This document shows, in pieces, positions 22,898 through 32,188 of a DNA stretch of 64,000 nucleotides. Every line of letters starts with the position of its first letter. The first letter of the stretch is position 1. Where the stretch lies: contig JBCBDX010000008.1 in the NCBI GenBank assembly GCA_038529265.1, positions 116,925 to 180,924 on the forward strand, in the 5' to 3' direction. Source of the stretch: JBCBDX01 sp038529265. GTDB lineage: Bacteria; Pseudomonadota; Alphaproteobacteria; Rhizobiales; Rhizobiaceae. Both the position numbers and the translations under genes were made by a program. The notes beneath the pieces were generated by a model that had not been told where the DNA came from, ran no database searches, and was given only the letters and a program-made list of their open reading frames with translations.

Positions 22898-25513
22898 TCA
22901 GGCTGCTGCCTTGTCATCATTGGATGCCGCATGCCGCACTCTGAAGTTCAAGCGATCAGATCCTGCAATGACTTTGATGGCAGAACTGTCCGGCGCATCA
23001 CCGGCAAGTATTAGCTCTGCCAACGGGTCCTGTAGCTCGCGCTGGATTACCCGTTTGAGCGGGCGGGCACCATACGCTGCATCGTAGCCGCGCTCGGCGA
23101 GCCAAATATATGCGTCTTCATCCAGTTCCAGCTTGATCTTGCGATCGGAAAGGAGACCTTCCAATCGCGCAAGCTGAATTTGAACAATCTGACCCATGTC
23201 TTCGCGCCGCAGGCGGTGAAACAGGATTGTTTCGTCTATGCGGTTCAAGAACTCGGGTCGGAACGCCACCTTAACAGCATCCATCACAACATCACGCACG
23301 CTGTCTGTGTCCGCGCCGTCTTCCAGATTGACAAGGAATTCCGCGCCGAGGTTTGACGTCATGATGATCAGGGTGTTCTTGAAATCAACGGTACGTCCCT
23401 GACCATCTGTCAGACGACCGTCGTCCAAGACCTGAAGCAGAACGTTGAAGACGTCCGGATGTGCCTTTTCTATCTCATCGAACAACACGACCTGATAGGG
23501 TCGGCGACGTACTGCTTCAGTAAGCACGCCACCTTCATCATATCCAATATAGCCGGGAGGCGCGCCGATTAGGCGCGAAACAGCGTGCTTTTCCATAAAC
23601 TCCGACATGTCGATGCGAACCATCGCTTGATCATCATCGAATAGAAATTCAGCCAAAGCTTTGGTCAATTCCGTTTTACCGACGCCGGTTGGCCCCAGGA
23701 AAATAAAAGAACCAATGGGTCGGTTTGCGTCTTGAAGGCCCGCACGGGCGCGACGCACAGCACGGCTTACAGCTTGCACCGCTTCGCCTTGCCCGACAAC
23801 GCGCTTGGCCAGCTCATCTTCCATTCGCAGAAGTTTCTCGCGCTCGCCCTCCAGCATTTTATCGGTAGGAATGCCCGTCCAGCGCGACACAATATGTGCC
23901 ACATGTTCGGGTGTTACGGTCTCTTCCAGAAGCCCTCCGGCGGTTGTTTCGCCATTGCTCTCGGCCTCAGCCAGCTTTGCTTCAAGCTCCGGTATCTTGC
24001 CGTAGGCAAGTTCTCCGGCCTTCTGGAATTCGCCGCTGCGTTGTGCATTGGCCAGCTCATTGCGCGCTTCATCCAATTCGCGTTTCAGATCAGCCGCTGT
24101 GCCCAACTTTTCCTTCTCTTTTTGCCAAGCAATGGTGATTGTGTTCGACCGCTCCTCCAAGTCTGCCAACTCTTTTTCGAGCGTTTTCAGACGGTCTTTG
24201 GAAGCTTCGTCTTTCTCAACTTTCAACGCTTCGCGTTCAATCTTCAACTGGATGATGCGACGGTCAACTTCGTCCAGTTCTTCCGGCTTGGAATCAACCT
24301 GCATCCTCAGTCGAGACGCGGCTTCGTCTACCAGATCTATGGCCTTGTCAGGCAGGAACCGGTCGGTGATGTAGCGGTTGGATAGAGTTGCTGCTGCAAC
24401 GAGAGCAGAGTCTGAGACACGCACCTTATGATGCTGCTCGTACTTCTCTTTCAGGCCACGCAGTATCGAGACTGTGTCTTCAACATTGGGCTCATCGGCG
24501 AAGACCGGTTGAAAGCGCCTTGCCAAAGCAGCGTCCTTTTCAACATGCTTGCGGTATTCATTTAGCGTCGTTGCGCCGATGCAGTGTAATTCACCACGTG
24601 CCAGCGCTGGCTTGAGCAGGTTGGACGCATCCATCGCGCCATCGGTTTTGCCTGCGCCAACCAGTGTGTGCATCTCGTCAATAAAGAGCACAATACCGCC
24701 CGCTTCAGCTTCCACTTCGCCAAGGACGGCTTTCAGGCGCTCTTCAAACTCACCGCGATATTTTGCGCCTGCTATCAGCGCGCCCATATCGAGTGCCATG
24801 AGCTTTTTGTTGCGAAGGCTTTCAGGCACATCACCATTGACGATGCGCGCGGCGAGACCTTCAGCGATGGCTGTTTTCCCGACGCCGGGTTCACCAATCA
24901 GCACTGGATTGTTTTTTGTGCGCCGTGACAAAATCTGGATCGCGCGGCGGATTTCTTCATCGCGACCAATGACCGGATCAAGTCGTCCCTTTCGTGCATC
25001 TTCGGTCAAGTCGCGTGCGTACTTTTTCAGCGCATCGTAGGACTGCTCGGCTGAAGCATTGTCAGCTGTACGGCCCTTGCGAACTTCGTTGATGACGTTG
25101 TTCAGCGCTTTCGGCGTAACTCCAGAGCGTTTGAGGATATCGGCGGTCTTGGCGCTTTTCTCCATCGCCAACGCCAACAGAAGCCGCTCAACAGTGACGT
25201 AAGAGTCGCCAGCTTTTTTGGCTATGTCCTCTGCGGTCTTGAAGACTTTGGCAAGTGGCGGCGCCAGATAAAGTTGCCCGTTACCGCCCTCAACTTTTGG
25301 CATCGCCTTTAGCGCCGCCTCTATACCAAGGCCTGCAGCTTTTGCGTCACCGCCCGCACGATCAATAAGCGAAGCGGCCAAGCCCTCATTGTCATCTATA
25401 AGGACCTTGAGGATGTGTTCGGGTGAGAATTGTTGATGGCTCTCGCCCAGTGCATAGGTTTGAGCGCTCTGGACAAAACCGCGCACGCGGTCGGTATAGT
25501 TTTCCAAGTTCAT
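22898..25513 (-). CDS. clpB: ATP-dependent disaggregase ClpB
   Basis: ClpB re-solubilises aggregated proteins with DnaK. The 871-residue protein has the N-terminal double-Clp repeat, NBD1 with Walker A GEPGVGKTAIA and Walker B, the long middle coiled-coil domain (LKIEREALKVEKDEASKDRL..), NBD2 with GPTGVGKTEL and the C-terminal domain. All nucleotide-binding residues seen are intact. The ATG at 25513 (MNLENYTDRVRG) is preferred over an upstream in-frame start because the extension is not family-like. A heat-shock-type promoter lies about 95 bases upstream. It is adjacent to the DUF4167 gene, as in many Hyphomicrobiales. Confidence 0.97.
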   Translation of the reverse strand: MNLENYTDRVRGFVQSAQTYALGESHQQFSPEHILKVLIDDNEGLAASLIDRAGGDAKAAGLGIEAALKAMPKVEGGNGQLYLAPPLAKVFKTAEDIAKKAGDSYVTVERLLLALAMEKSAKTADILKRSGVTPKALNNVINEVRKGRTADNASAEQSYDALKKYARDLTEDARKGRLDPVIGRDEEIRRAIQILSRRTKNNPVLIGEPGVGKTAIAEGLAARIVNGDVPESLRNKKLMALDMGALIAGAKYRGEFEERLKAVLGEVEAEAGGIVLFIDEMHTLVGAGKTDGAMDASNLLKPALARGELHCIGATTLNEYRKHVEKDAALARRFQPVFADEPNVEDTVSILRGLKEKYEQHHKVRVSDSALVAAATLSNRYITDRFLPDKAIDLVDEAASRLRMQVDSKPEELDEVDRRIIQLKIEREALKVEKDEASKDRLKTLEKELADLEERSNTITIAWQKEKEKLGTAADLKRELDEARNELANAQRSGEFQKAGELAYGKIPELEAKLAEAESNGETTAGGLLEETVTPEHVAHIVSRWTGIPTDKMLEGEREKLLRMEDELAKRVVGQGEAVQAVSRAVRRARAGLQDANRPIGSFIFLGPTGVGKTELTKALAEFLFDDDQAMVRIDMSEFMEKHAVSRLIGAPPGYIGYDEGGVLTEAVRRRPYQVVLFDEIEKAHPDVFNVLLQVLDDGRLTDGQGRTVDFKNTLIIMTSNLGAEFLVNLEDGADTDSVRDVVMDAVKVAFRPEFLNRIDETILFHRLRREDMGQIVQIQLARLEGLLSDRKIKLELDEDAYIWLAERGYDAAYGARPLKRVIQRELQDPLAELILAGDAPDSSAIKVIAGSDRLNFRVRHAASNDDKAAA

Positions 25514-25604
25514 ACTCTTGTCTCCAATCCGATTTTGCCCCGTAAGCGGCGACAAAAAAAGTTGATCGATGACGGGAGCCCAAGTGGCACTCCCTTCGAC
25601 AAGT

Positions 25605-25633
25605 ATATGGGTATTATGTGCTGCGCTTGAAAG
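25605..25633 (-). promoter_or_regulatory. Candidate sigma-32 (RpoH) promoter of clpB
   Basis: On the minus strand CTTTCAA (25627-25633), a 15-base spacer and CCCATAT (25605-25611) match the heat-shock pattern CTTGAAA-N(13-15)-CCCATnT, with a perfect -10 and 5 of 7 in the -35. The untranslated leader would be about 85 bases, with a GGGAG/CTCCC hairpin at 25574-25594. ClpB is a classical RpoH target. Confidence 0.55.
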
Positions 25634-25638
25634 GGGCG

Positions 25639-26217
25639 TTATTCAGCAGCAACCTGATGGCTGGCTTCTTCCTCGATCACAGCTTCTGCAGCGGGTACTT
25701 CAGCATCCGTTGCTGCAGCCGTGGCTGTCGCCTCTTCATCGCTAGCTTCTGCTTTTTTGCGACGCGGACGGCGCGGCTTTTTAGCGACAGGCTGTTCTGC
25801 TGTTTCGGCAACTACTTCAGCAGGAACGCCTTCAATTTCTGGCTGCGGCCCGTCAATGTCGACTTTGGTCTTTTCAACCTTTGCGCCATTATCCTCTGCA
25901 ACAACTTCGCTGCTTTCAGCATCGACGTTATCACCAGCATCCTCGCCCTCAGTTTCCTTTGGCTTCTCTGGCTGTGCAGCCAAAATGATGCGGTTGTAAT
26001 GTTCAGCATGCTGCAAGTAGTTTTCGGCCATGACGCGGTCGCCTGCCGATTGAGCGTCGCGTGCCAACGCCGCATATTTGTCGGCGATCACCTGAGCATT
26101 GCCGCGGATTTTTACATCTGGTCCATTGCTCTCGTATGAGCGTTGCAGTGGATTCTGGTTACGGCGATTGTTGTTACCGCGATTGCGTGAACGTCGTCCG
26201 TGATTTTGTGGTCTCAT
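25639..26217 (-). CDS. DUF4167 domain protein
   Basis: A 192-residue protein. The N-terminal 80 residues are the conserved DUF4167 domain, starting MRPQNHGRRSRNRGNNNRRN with an Arg/Asn-rich tract, followed by NPLQRSYESNGPDVKIRGNAQ and ADKYAALARDAQSAGDRVMA. The C-terminal half is low-complexity acidic sequence (Glu, Ala, Val) with a Lys/Arg patch (KKPRRPRRKKAEA) and ends EEEASHQVAAE. The basic head resembles an RNA-binding tract, but a function is not established. It lies between prmC and clpB in the conserved rhizobial order. The ATG at 26217 gives a family-typical N-terminus. Confidence 0.88.
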   Translation of the reverse strand: MRPQNHGRRSRNRGNNNRRNQNPLQRSYESNGPDVKIRGNAQVIADKYAALARDAQSAGDRVMAENYLQHAEHYNRIILAAQPEKPKETEGEDAGDNVDAESSEVVAEDNGAKVEKTKVDIDGPQPEIEGVPAEVVAETAEQPVAKKPRRPRRKKAEASDEEATATAAATDAEVPAAEAVIEEEASHQVAAE

Positions 26218-26319
26218 AGGTCGCCCGTGTTTGTTTTCGGTCGTATCGACGGCGTCAAGCCGATTTAATTTGGTGTGTATGTCGTTGTATCTTGAGCGAT
26301 TGCGATCTAACCGGTCGGT

Positions 26320-26374
26320 GCAATTGACATGCAAAGCATGCGAACGACACAAACTAAATTGCTAAGCAATTGAC
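26320..26374. repeat. Paired short dyads and a direct repeat upstream of the DUF4167 gene
   Basis: In the 258-base gap between prmC and the DUF4167 gene there are CATGC-AAA-GCATG (26328-26340) and AATTGC-TAA-GCAATT (26357-26371). The nine-base GCAATTGAC occurs twice in the same direction (26320-26328 and 26366-26374), overlapping these dyads. No further gene is seen in the gap. This is possibly a regulator binding region for the DUF4167-clpB side. Confidence 0.4.
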
Positions 26375-26475
26375 TGTTTAAGTCTTGCAGCCCGGAAATC
26401 GCTTTTACAAGCTAATCGTTAGCGCCGAGATTTCCTTTTGCCAAGCGTTTTCGAGATGCTATCGTGATTTATTTG

Positions 26476-27357
26476 TTACGGTTTCAACAAAATGGCCCGA
26501 TCACGCCCAGCCAAGTCTTTCGCTATTTGTTCAGTTCTAAAGCCTGCGGCCTGGAAAATTCTGCTTACATCGGGCGCCTGGTCATGGCCAACTTCCACGG
26601 CAATGATCCCATCAGGTTTTAAAAAACCAAGTGCCCTTGATGCGATGATGGCATAAGCATTCAGGCCATCAATACCACCATCGAGCGCCAAATGTGGGTC
26701 GTAGTCTTTGACATCGCGCTCAAGCCCGGCAATTTCATGGCGGGCGATGTAAGGCGGGTTAGAAATTATCAAATCAAATTCGCCTGAAACGGATTCGAAC
26801 CAGTTTGATTGTAGCCCCTCAAAGCGCCCGGCAAGGCCCAAAACTCGTGCATTTTGTTTGGCGATTACCAACGCATTTTCAGAAACATCAACCCCAATGG
26901 CAGTGGCATTTTCTGCAAGCGTCAGGAGCGTTAGCGCCAATACACCCGTGCCTGTCCCAAGATCCAAAATGCGGCAATGGCCATTGTCGCGCGCGATTGC
27001 TTCAACATAGGGGCCCGTCAAATCGATCAAAGTTTCAGTGTCGGGCCGCGGCACGAGCGTGTCGGGCGAAATGGAAAACGGGATGCCATAGAACTCGCGC
27101 TGCCCGATGATACGATGAACGGGTTCGCCCTTCAGCCGGCGTTCGAGAGCAGCCTTGAAAGCATTGACACGCGAGAATGTCACCGGTGTTAAAGGATCGG
27201 TGAGCCGCACCAATGCCGTTACATTTGCAAGATGCTCAAGCAGAATATTTGTATCCAGTTCCGGCGTATCGAATCCACCGTGCCGAAGCTGTTGTACAGC
27301 GTCTGCGTAAAGGTCGTGTGCGCTGAAAGACTTCGGGTGTGAACCGGGATCAACCAT
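26476..27357 (-). CDS. prmC: Release factor glutamine methyltransferase PrmC (HemK)
   Basis: Methylates the Gln of the GGQ motif in RF1/RF2. The 293-residue enzyme has an N-terminal helical domain and a Rossmann domain with SAM motif ILDLGTGTGVLALTLL and the defining NPPY catalytic motif (LIISNPPYIARHEIAG). The ATG at 27357 overlaps the 3' end of prfA by 8 bases, so it is coupled to its own substrate gene; the frame extends upstream but those residues are not conserved. It is intact. Confidence 0.95.
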   Translation of the reverse strand: MVDPGSHPKSFSAHDLYADAVQQLRHGGFDTPELDTNILLEHLANVTALVRLTDPLTPVTFSRVNAFKAALERRLKGEPVHRIIGQREFYGIPFSISPDTLVPRPDTETLIDLTGPYVEAIARDNGHCRILDLGTGTGVLALTLLTLAENATAIGVDVSENALVIAKQNARVLGLAGRFEGLQSNWFESVSGEFDLIISNPPYIARHEIAGLERDVKDYDPHLALDGGIDGLNAYAIIASRALGFLKPDGIIAVEVGHDQAPDVSRIFQAAGFRTEQIAKDLAGRDRAILLKP

Positions 27358-28426
27358 CTTCTTCGCCAGTGAGTAATCTTGTTTGGAAGTCCTTGATGAG
27401 GGCTTCGACCAACTCATCAAGGGCACCTTCAATCACCCGGTCCAGCTTGTAAAGCGTAAGATTTATCCGATGATCGGTTACACGCCCCTGGGGAAAATTG
27501 TAGGTTCGAATGCGTTCCGATCTATCGCCCGAGCCAACTTGTAGTTTACGCGCTTCAGAACGTTCGTCGGCGGCTTTTTGGCGTTCAATATCGAACAGGC
27601 GGGCGCGCAGGATTTCCATTGCCTTGGCGCGGTTGCGGTGCTGGGACTTTTCCGCCTGAACGACGATGATGCCTGTCGGGATATGTGTAATGCGCACAGC
27701 AGAGTCGGTCGTGTTGACGTGCTGGCCTCCGGCGCCAGAGGCGCGCATCGTGTCGATACGGATATCCTCGTTCTTGATTTCGACGTCGACCTCGTTTGCT
27801 TGCGGCAGCACAGCGACTGTCGCCGCTGACGTGTGGATGCGCCCGCCTGCTTCAGTTTCCGGAACGCGCTGAACACGGTGGACGCCACTTTCAAACTTGA
27901 GTTTCGCAAAGGCGCCGCGCCCGGTAACTGACGCGATTATCTCTTTAAATCCGCCTGCGTCACCATCCGCAGATGAAACGACCTCAACTTTCCAGTTTTG
28001 GCTGGTGCAATAGCGCTCGTACATTCGAAACAAATCGCCGGCAAAAAGGGCAGCCTCCAAACCACCGGTGCCTGCGCGGATTTCCAGAATGACGTCATTA
28101 TTGTCGGCGGCATCTTTAGGCAGCAAGAGAAGTTGGATCTGTTCGCCTTGCGCTGCCAGCTTTGCATCCAGCTCAGTTGCTTCTTCTTCAGCCAATGCCC
28201 GCATTTCATCGTCTGTGTCGGCATCATCGAGCAAAAGTGCCAAGTCTTCGCGTTCAGCCTTGGCGGTTTCAAAGTCACGTGTCGCCTTTACGATGTCTTC
28301 CAGCTCGGAATATTCAGCCGCCAGTTTGACGTAAGTATCGCTATCCGGACCCTCTGCCATTTGCGCCTCGATCATCTCGAAGCGCTTTACCATCTGAGAA
28401 ATTTTGTCGAATGGGATGTCCAGCAT
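27350..28426 (-). CDS. prfA: Peptide chain release factor 1
   Basis: Recognises UAA and UAG stop codons and triggers peptide release. The 358-residue protein is full length with the catalytic GGQ in GAGGQHVNTTDSAVRITH, the RIRTYNFPQGRVTDHR segment and the anticodon-like PxT region of domain 2. It is followed by prmC with an 8-base overlap and preceded 3 bases downstream of ptsP. Together these form the lysC-ptsP-prfA-prmC group seen in many Hyphomicrobiales. Confidence 0.97.
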   Translation of the reverse strand: MLDIPFDKISQMVKRFEMIEAQMAEGPDSDTYVKLAAEYSELEDIVKATRDFETAKAEREDLALLLDDADTDDEMRALAEEEATELDAKLAAQGEQIQLLLLPKDAADNNDVILEIRAGTGGLEAALFAGDLFRMYERYCTSQNWKVEVVSSADGDAGGFKEIIASVTGRGAFAKLKFESGVHRVQRVPETEAGGRIHTSAATVAVLPQANEVDVEIKNEDIRIDTMRASGAGGQHVNTTDSAVRITHIPTGIIVVQAEKSQHRNRAKAMEILRARLFDIERQKAADERSEARKLQVGSGDRSERIRTYNFPQGRVTDHRINLTLYKLDRVIEGALDELVEALIKDFQTRLLTGEEDG

Positions 28427-28429
28427 GAC

Positions 28430-30715
28430 TTATGAGATCACGCCAACGTTGTCGGCATATGTCTGAACAAGTGGACGCAGATGACCCTCTGGAACGTGAT
28501 TGTCGAGCGCTTCAAGAAGTTGTTTGCGCAGAACGCCCAGATCGGTTTTCAGCAAAGCTGCTTTTACAGGACCAATCGCTGCTGGTGCCATCGACAGATT
28601 GGTCACGCCCAGTGCAACGAGTGTCATGGCCATCAGCGGCTTGCCTGCGATTTCGCCACATAATGTGAGTGAGGTGCCATGTTCGGCTGCTTTGTCTGCA
28701 ACCATTTTCAGGGCGCGTAGAAAGGCGGCATCGATCGGGTCAAAGCGATCAGCAACCTTCGTATTTCCGCGATCAGCGGCCACGAAAAACTGGAACAGGT
28801 CGTTGGACCCGATGGATACAAAGTCCGCTTCCGCCATCAAGGCATCGATGTCGAACAGTAGTGACGGCACTTCCAGCATTGCGCCGACGCGCAGCTTAAG
28901 CGGGAGTCCGTGTCCGAACCTTGAGAGATGATGGACTTCTTGCGTGATCAGTCGTCGCGCAGCGCGAAGTTCGCTCACTTGCGTGACCATAGGAACCATA
29001 ATCCGCAGTTCCCGACCAGCAGACGCTTTAAGGAGCGCTCGAAGCTGGGTTTTGTACAAGCCGGGCCGATCCAGAGCCAAACGCACTGCACGCCAACCCA
29101 GCGCAGGGTTTTCTTCTTCCGGCGCATTGCGGAAGTAGGGCAGTACTTTGTCGCCGCCGATGTCGAGGGTGCGGAAGGTGACAGGTTTTCCGGCGACGCC
29201 ATCCAAAACTTGCCTGTAGAGCTTCTGCTGTTCTTCTGCGCGCGGGAATGTGGCCGCAACCATGAACTGTAGTTCGGTCCGGAAAAGGCCAATGCCGGCG
29301 GCGCCAGAGTCCGCCATTTGCGGTAGGTCTACCATCAAGCCAGCGTTCATGAACAAGTTGAACTTGGTTCCATCAACGGTAACGCATGGTGTGTCGCGCA
29401 GGCCACGAAATTCCGCTTGGCGTTTAGCGCGAAAGCGAACTTTTTCAGCATACGCATCCTGAACGTCGAGTTGCGGGCGCAAATGCACATCGCCGGTAAT
29501 TCCGTCCACGATGATTGCATCGCCATTGTCAGCCATGGCTACAAAACCTTTGGCGCTACCAACGACCGGAAGGCCAAGGGCCCGCGCAACAATCACAACA
29601 TGGCTGGTTGGCGTTCCTTCTTCCAAAACGAGACCGCGAAGGCGCTCGCGTGGATAATCCAGTAGTTCTGCGGCACCCATATGCCGGGCAACGATGATGG
29701 AATCGTTAGGTAGGGCAGCTTTGCGTGCCTCTTCATCGCCGCTTACCAGTTGGCGTAGCAAGCGATTTGCCAGGTCATCAAAGTCACTGAACCGTTCGCG
29801 CAGATAGGGATCAGTGACCGAAGCCATTCTAGCGCGCATGTCGCTCTGGACCTTTTCAACGCCTGCTTCGGCTGTCAGACCGTTGCGCACAGCTTCTTCC
29901 ATGCGGTCGACCCAACCCTTGTCGTGGGCAAACATTTTAAAGGTTTCGAGGACTTCGCGGTGCTCTCCTTCAAATTCCAATTCACGCCTTGCGAGCATAT
30001 CGTCAATTGTCAGTCGAAGCGTACCTAGCGCCTGCTGCAAACGCACCAGCTCTTCGTCAGTGTTGTCGGAAAGCATTTCGGTTATCTCGACGCGCGGCTC
30101 ATGCAAAACGACGTGACCGAGTCCGATACCGTCAGCTAGGGAGTTGCCATCAGCGCTGACCGGCTTGTTCAGATCGAGTTCGATACCGGTTGATGAGAGC
30201 CTTTGCAGGTCGCCGGAAGCAATCATCTCACCGATGACCATGGCTACTGTTTCAAGGGCCTCCGCCTCATCTTCCGTATATGCTCGTTCTGCAATGTTTT
30301 GCACAACGAGTACGCCAAGTGTGCGCCCGGCTCTCAAAACCGGGACACCCAGAAAGGAGTGATAGAGTTCTTCACCCGTTTCTGGCAGATACTCAAAAGC
30401 AGGGTGGTTCTGCGCATCCGTCAGCTTCAACATGCGTGATGATGCGGCGATCGTGCCGACAAGGCCTTGGCCGAGCTTCAACTGGGATTGGTGAACCGCG
30501 GTCGGGTTCAAGCCAACTGTCGCATATAGTTCCAGAACACCATCAGCACGCAGTGCGTAAACAGAGCAAACCTCTGCGACCATAGATTGAGCAATCTGCT
30601 GGACGATCCGGTCAAGGCGCTTTTGCGCTTCCATGGACTCCGCCATCAGCTCGCGGATGCGGCGCAGAAGAACTCTCGGTCCTGCATTGATGTCGCGTGC
30701 GGCTGGAGCGGTCAT
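28430..30715 (-). CDS. ptsP: Nitrogen-PTS phosphoenolpyruvate-protein phosphotransferase (EI-Ntr)
   Basis: Starts the PTS-Ntr phosphorelay by taking phosphate from PEP and passing it to NPr. The 761-residue length is normal. Domain order: an N-terminal GAF domain (about 20-165, DRIVQQIAQSMVAEVCSVY), the helical HPr-binding domain, the phosphohistidine domain with EEGTPTSHVVIVARALGLP, and the PEP-binding TIM barrel with LYKTQLRALLKASAGRELR, SIGSNDLFQFFVAADRGNT and LCGEIAGKP. The catalytic residues are present. GAF-linked control by glutamine and 2-oxoglutarate is known in relatives. It sits between lysC and prfA. Confidence 0.96.
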   Translation of the reverse strand: MTAPAARDINAGPRVLLRRIRELMAESMEAQKRLDRIVQQIAQSMVAEVCSVYALRADGVLELYATVGLNPTAVHQSQLKLGQGLVGTIAASSRMLKLTDAQNHPAFEYLPETGEELYHSFLGVPVLRAGRTLGVLVVQNIAERAYTEDEAEALETVAMVIGEMIASGDLQRLSSTGIELDLNKPVSADGNSLADGIGLGHVVLHEPRVEITEMLSDNTDEELVRLQQALGTLRLTIDDMLARRELEFEGEHREVLETFKMFAHDKGWVDRMEEAVRNGLTAEAGVEKVQSDMRARMASVTDPYLRERFSDFDDLANRLLRQLVSGDEEARKAALPNDSIIVARHMGAAELLDYPRERLRGLVLEEGTPTSHVVIVARALGLPVVGSAKGFVAMADNGDAIIVDGITGDVHLRPQLDVQDAYAEKVRFRAKRQAEFRGLRDTPCVTVDGTKFNLFMNAGLMVDLPQMADSGAAGIGLFRTELQFMVAATFPRAEEQQKLYRQVLDGVAGKPVTFRTLDIGGDKVLPYFRNAPEEENPALGWRAVRLALDRPGLYKTQLRALLKASAGRELRIMVPMVTQVSELRAARRLITQEVHHLSRFGHGLPLKLRVGAMLEVPSLLFDIDALMAEADFVSIGSNDLFQFFVAADRGNTKVADRFDPIDAAFLRALKMVADKAAEHGTSLTLCGEIAGKPLMAMTLVALGVTNLSMAPAAIGPVKAALLKTDLGVLRKQLLEALDNHVPEGHLRPLVQTYADNVGVIS

Positions 30716-30762
30716 GGTATGTCAGTGTGTTTCCTTGCGTGATGCAGGAGAAAATGCGCGCC

Positions 30763-32040
30763 TCAAGCAGCTTTGTCGAGGCCGTATACTCCATGCAGAG
30801 TGCGAACTGCGAGCTCGGCATATGGCCCATCGATCAAAATCGAAATTTTTATTTCAGATGTTGTGATGGCGCGAATGTTGATTGATTTTTCGGCCAAAGC
30901 CTTAAATGCAGTCGCGGCAACGCCGGCATGGGAGCGCATGCCAATACCAATCACTGAGACTTTTACGAGGCCAGTCTCAGATTGCACATTGTCATACCCG
31001 ATTGCTTCCTTGTTTTGCTCCAGCGCCGCCAGGGCCTTATCCACATCACCGGATGGGACAGTGAACGTCATGTCGGTATATTGACCGTCCGCTGAAATGT
31101 TCTGGACAATCATGTCGACGTTAATCCCGCTCTCAGCAAGCGGTCCAAAGATAGCCGCTGAAATGCCCGGCCGGTCTTGAAGACGACGCAGCGAGATTTG
31201 CGCCTCATCTTTCGTGTAGGCGATGCCGGTGACGGTTTGCTTTTCCACGATCTCATCCTCGTTACAAATAAGAGTGCCCGGTGGGTATAGCGGATCGCTC
31301 ATGCCTTCCGCGTTTGGCTCATCAAAGGAAGAGCGCACGAATGTGCGAACATTATGCACCATGGCCATTTCTACAGAGCGTACTTGCAGGACTTTGGCAC
31401 CCAATGATGCCATTTCCAGCATTTCTTCATAGGAGACGCGTGAAAGCCGCTTTGCGTTGGGCTCGACGCGCGGGTCGGTTGTGTAGACACCATCGACATC
31501 GGTGTAGATATCACACCGGTCGGCTTTGACCGCTGCGGCAATGGCCACGGCAGAGGTATCGGAACCACCCCGCCCGAGTGTTGCAATACGATTGTCCGGG
31601 CCAATGCCCTGGAAACCGGCGACCACCGCTACTTGGTTGAGGCCCATGCGCCGGATGATCTCTGTGCCATCGATATCTTCGATGCGCGCCGCGCCATGCG
31701 CGTTGTCTGTCTTTAGCGGTATCTGCCAACCCTGCCATGATCGTGCGTCGACACCAATGGACTGAAGCGCGATTGCCAGCAACCCGCTGGTGACCTGTTC
31801 GCCCGATGCGACGATCGCGTCGTACTCACGTGCATCATAGAAAGAGGCATTTGCCCCAGTGACTTTCGGCATCTGATTGACCCAACCAACCAGTTCGTTG
31901 GTCTTGCCAGCCATTGCCGATACGACCACGGCAACCTCATTGCCTGCATCAACTTCTCGTTTGACGTGCCGGGCTACATTATGAATGCGATCAAGATCGG
32001 CGACGGATGTGCCGCCGAATTTCATTACGATGCGGGCCAT
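30763..32040 (-). CDS. lysC: Aspartate kinase
   Basis: Phosphorylates L-aspartate at the head of the lysine, threonine and methionine pathways. The 425-residue protein starts MARIVMKFGGTSVADL with the KFGGTS nucleotide motif, has the AKIII-type VVVSAMAGKTNEL and TLGRGGSDTSAVAIA stretches, and two C-terminal ACT regions (from about residue 265) for feedback inhibition. The ATG at 32040 is preferred; an upstream extension lies under the divergent ubiG promoter. ptsP follows 47 bases downstream. It is intact. Confidence 0.96.
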   Translation of the reverse strand: MARIVMKFGGTSVADLDRIHNVARHVKREVDAGNEVAVVVSAMAGKTNELVGWVNQMPKVTGANASFYDAREYDAIVASGEQVTSGLLAIALQSIGVDARSWQGWQIPLKTDNAHGAARIEDIDGTEIIRRMGLNQVAVVAGFQGIGPDNRIATLGRGGSDTSAVAIAAAVKADRCDIYTDVDGVYTTDPRVEPNAKRLSRVSYEEMLEMASLGAKVLQVRSVEMAMVHNVRTFVRSSFDEPNAEGMSDPLYPPGTLICNEDEIVEKQTVTGIAYTKDEAQISLRRLQDRPGISAAIFGPLAESGINVDMIVQNISADGQYTDMTFTVPSGDVDKALAALEQNKEAIGYDNVQSETGLVKVSVIGIGMRSHAGVAATAFKALAEKSINIRAITTSEIKISILIDGPYAELAVRTLHGVYGLDKAA

Positions 32041-32188
32041 TTTGGATTGGGCTCTTACGTGTTTTTTACTGACGCTTGTGCGTTCGGTCGCGTCCATAAA
32101 CAAAAGGGTTGGATGCTGCAAGTTGGCGCAGCGGCTTGACTTCTGGATTGGTGCGCCCGAATTCGCTCCACATGTAAAGGAGCTGCCC

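Noticed and set aside
23732..24385. 217-residue open frame on the plus strand inside clpB
   Set aside because: It is antisense to a strongly conserved gene and its protein has no family pattern; long antisense frames are expected from the codon bias of clpB.
32041..32188. Upstream in-frame extensions of lysC (to 32295) and ubiG (from 31985)
   Set aside because: They run through each other's 5' regions, the extra residues are not family-like, and ubiG has AAAGGAG just before 32189.
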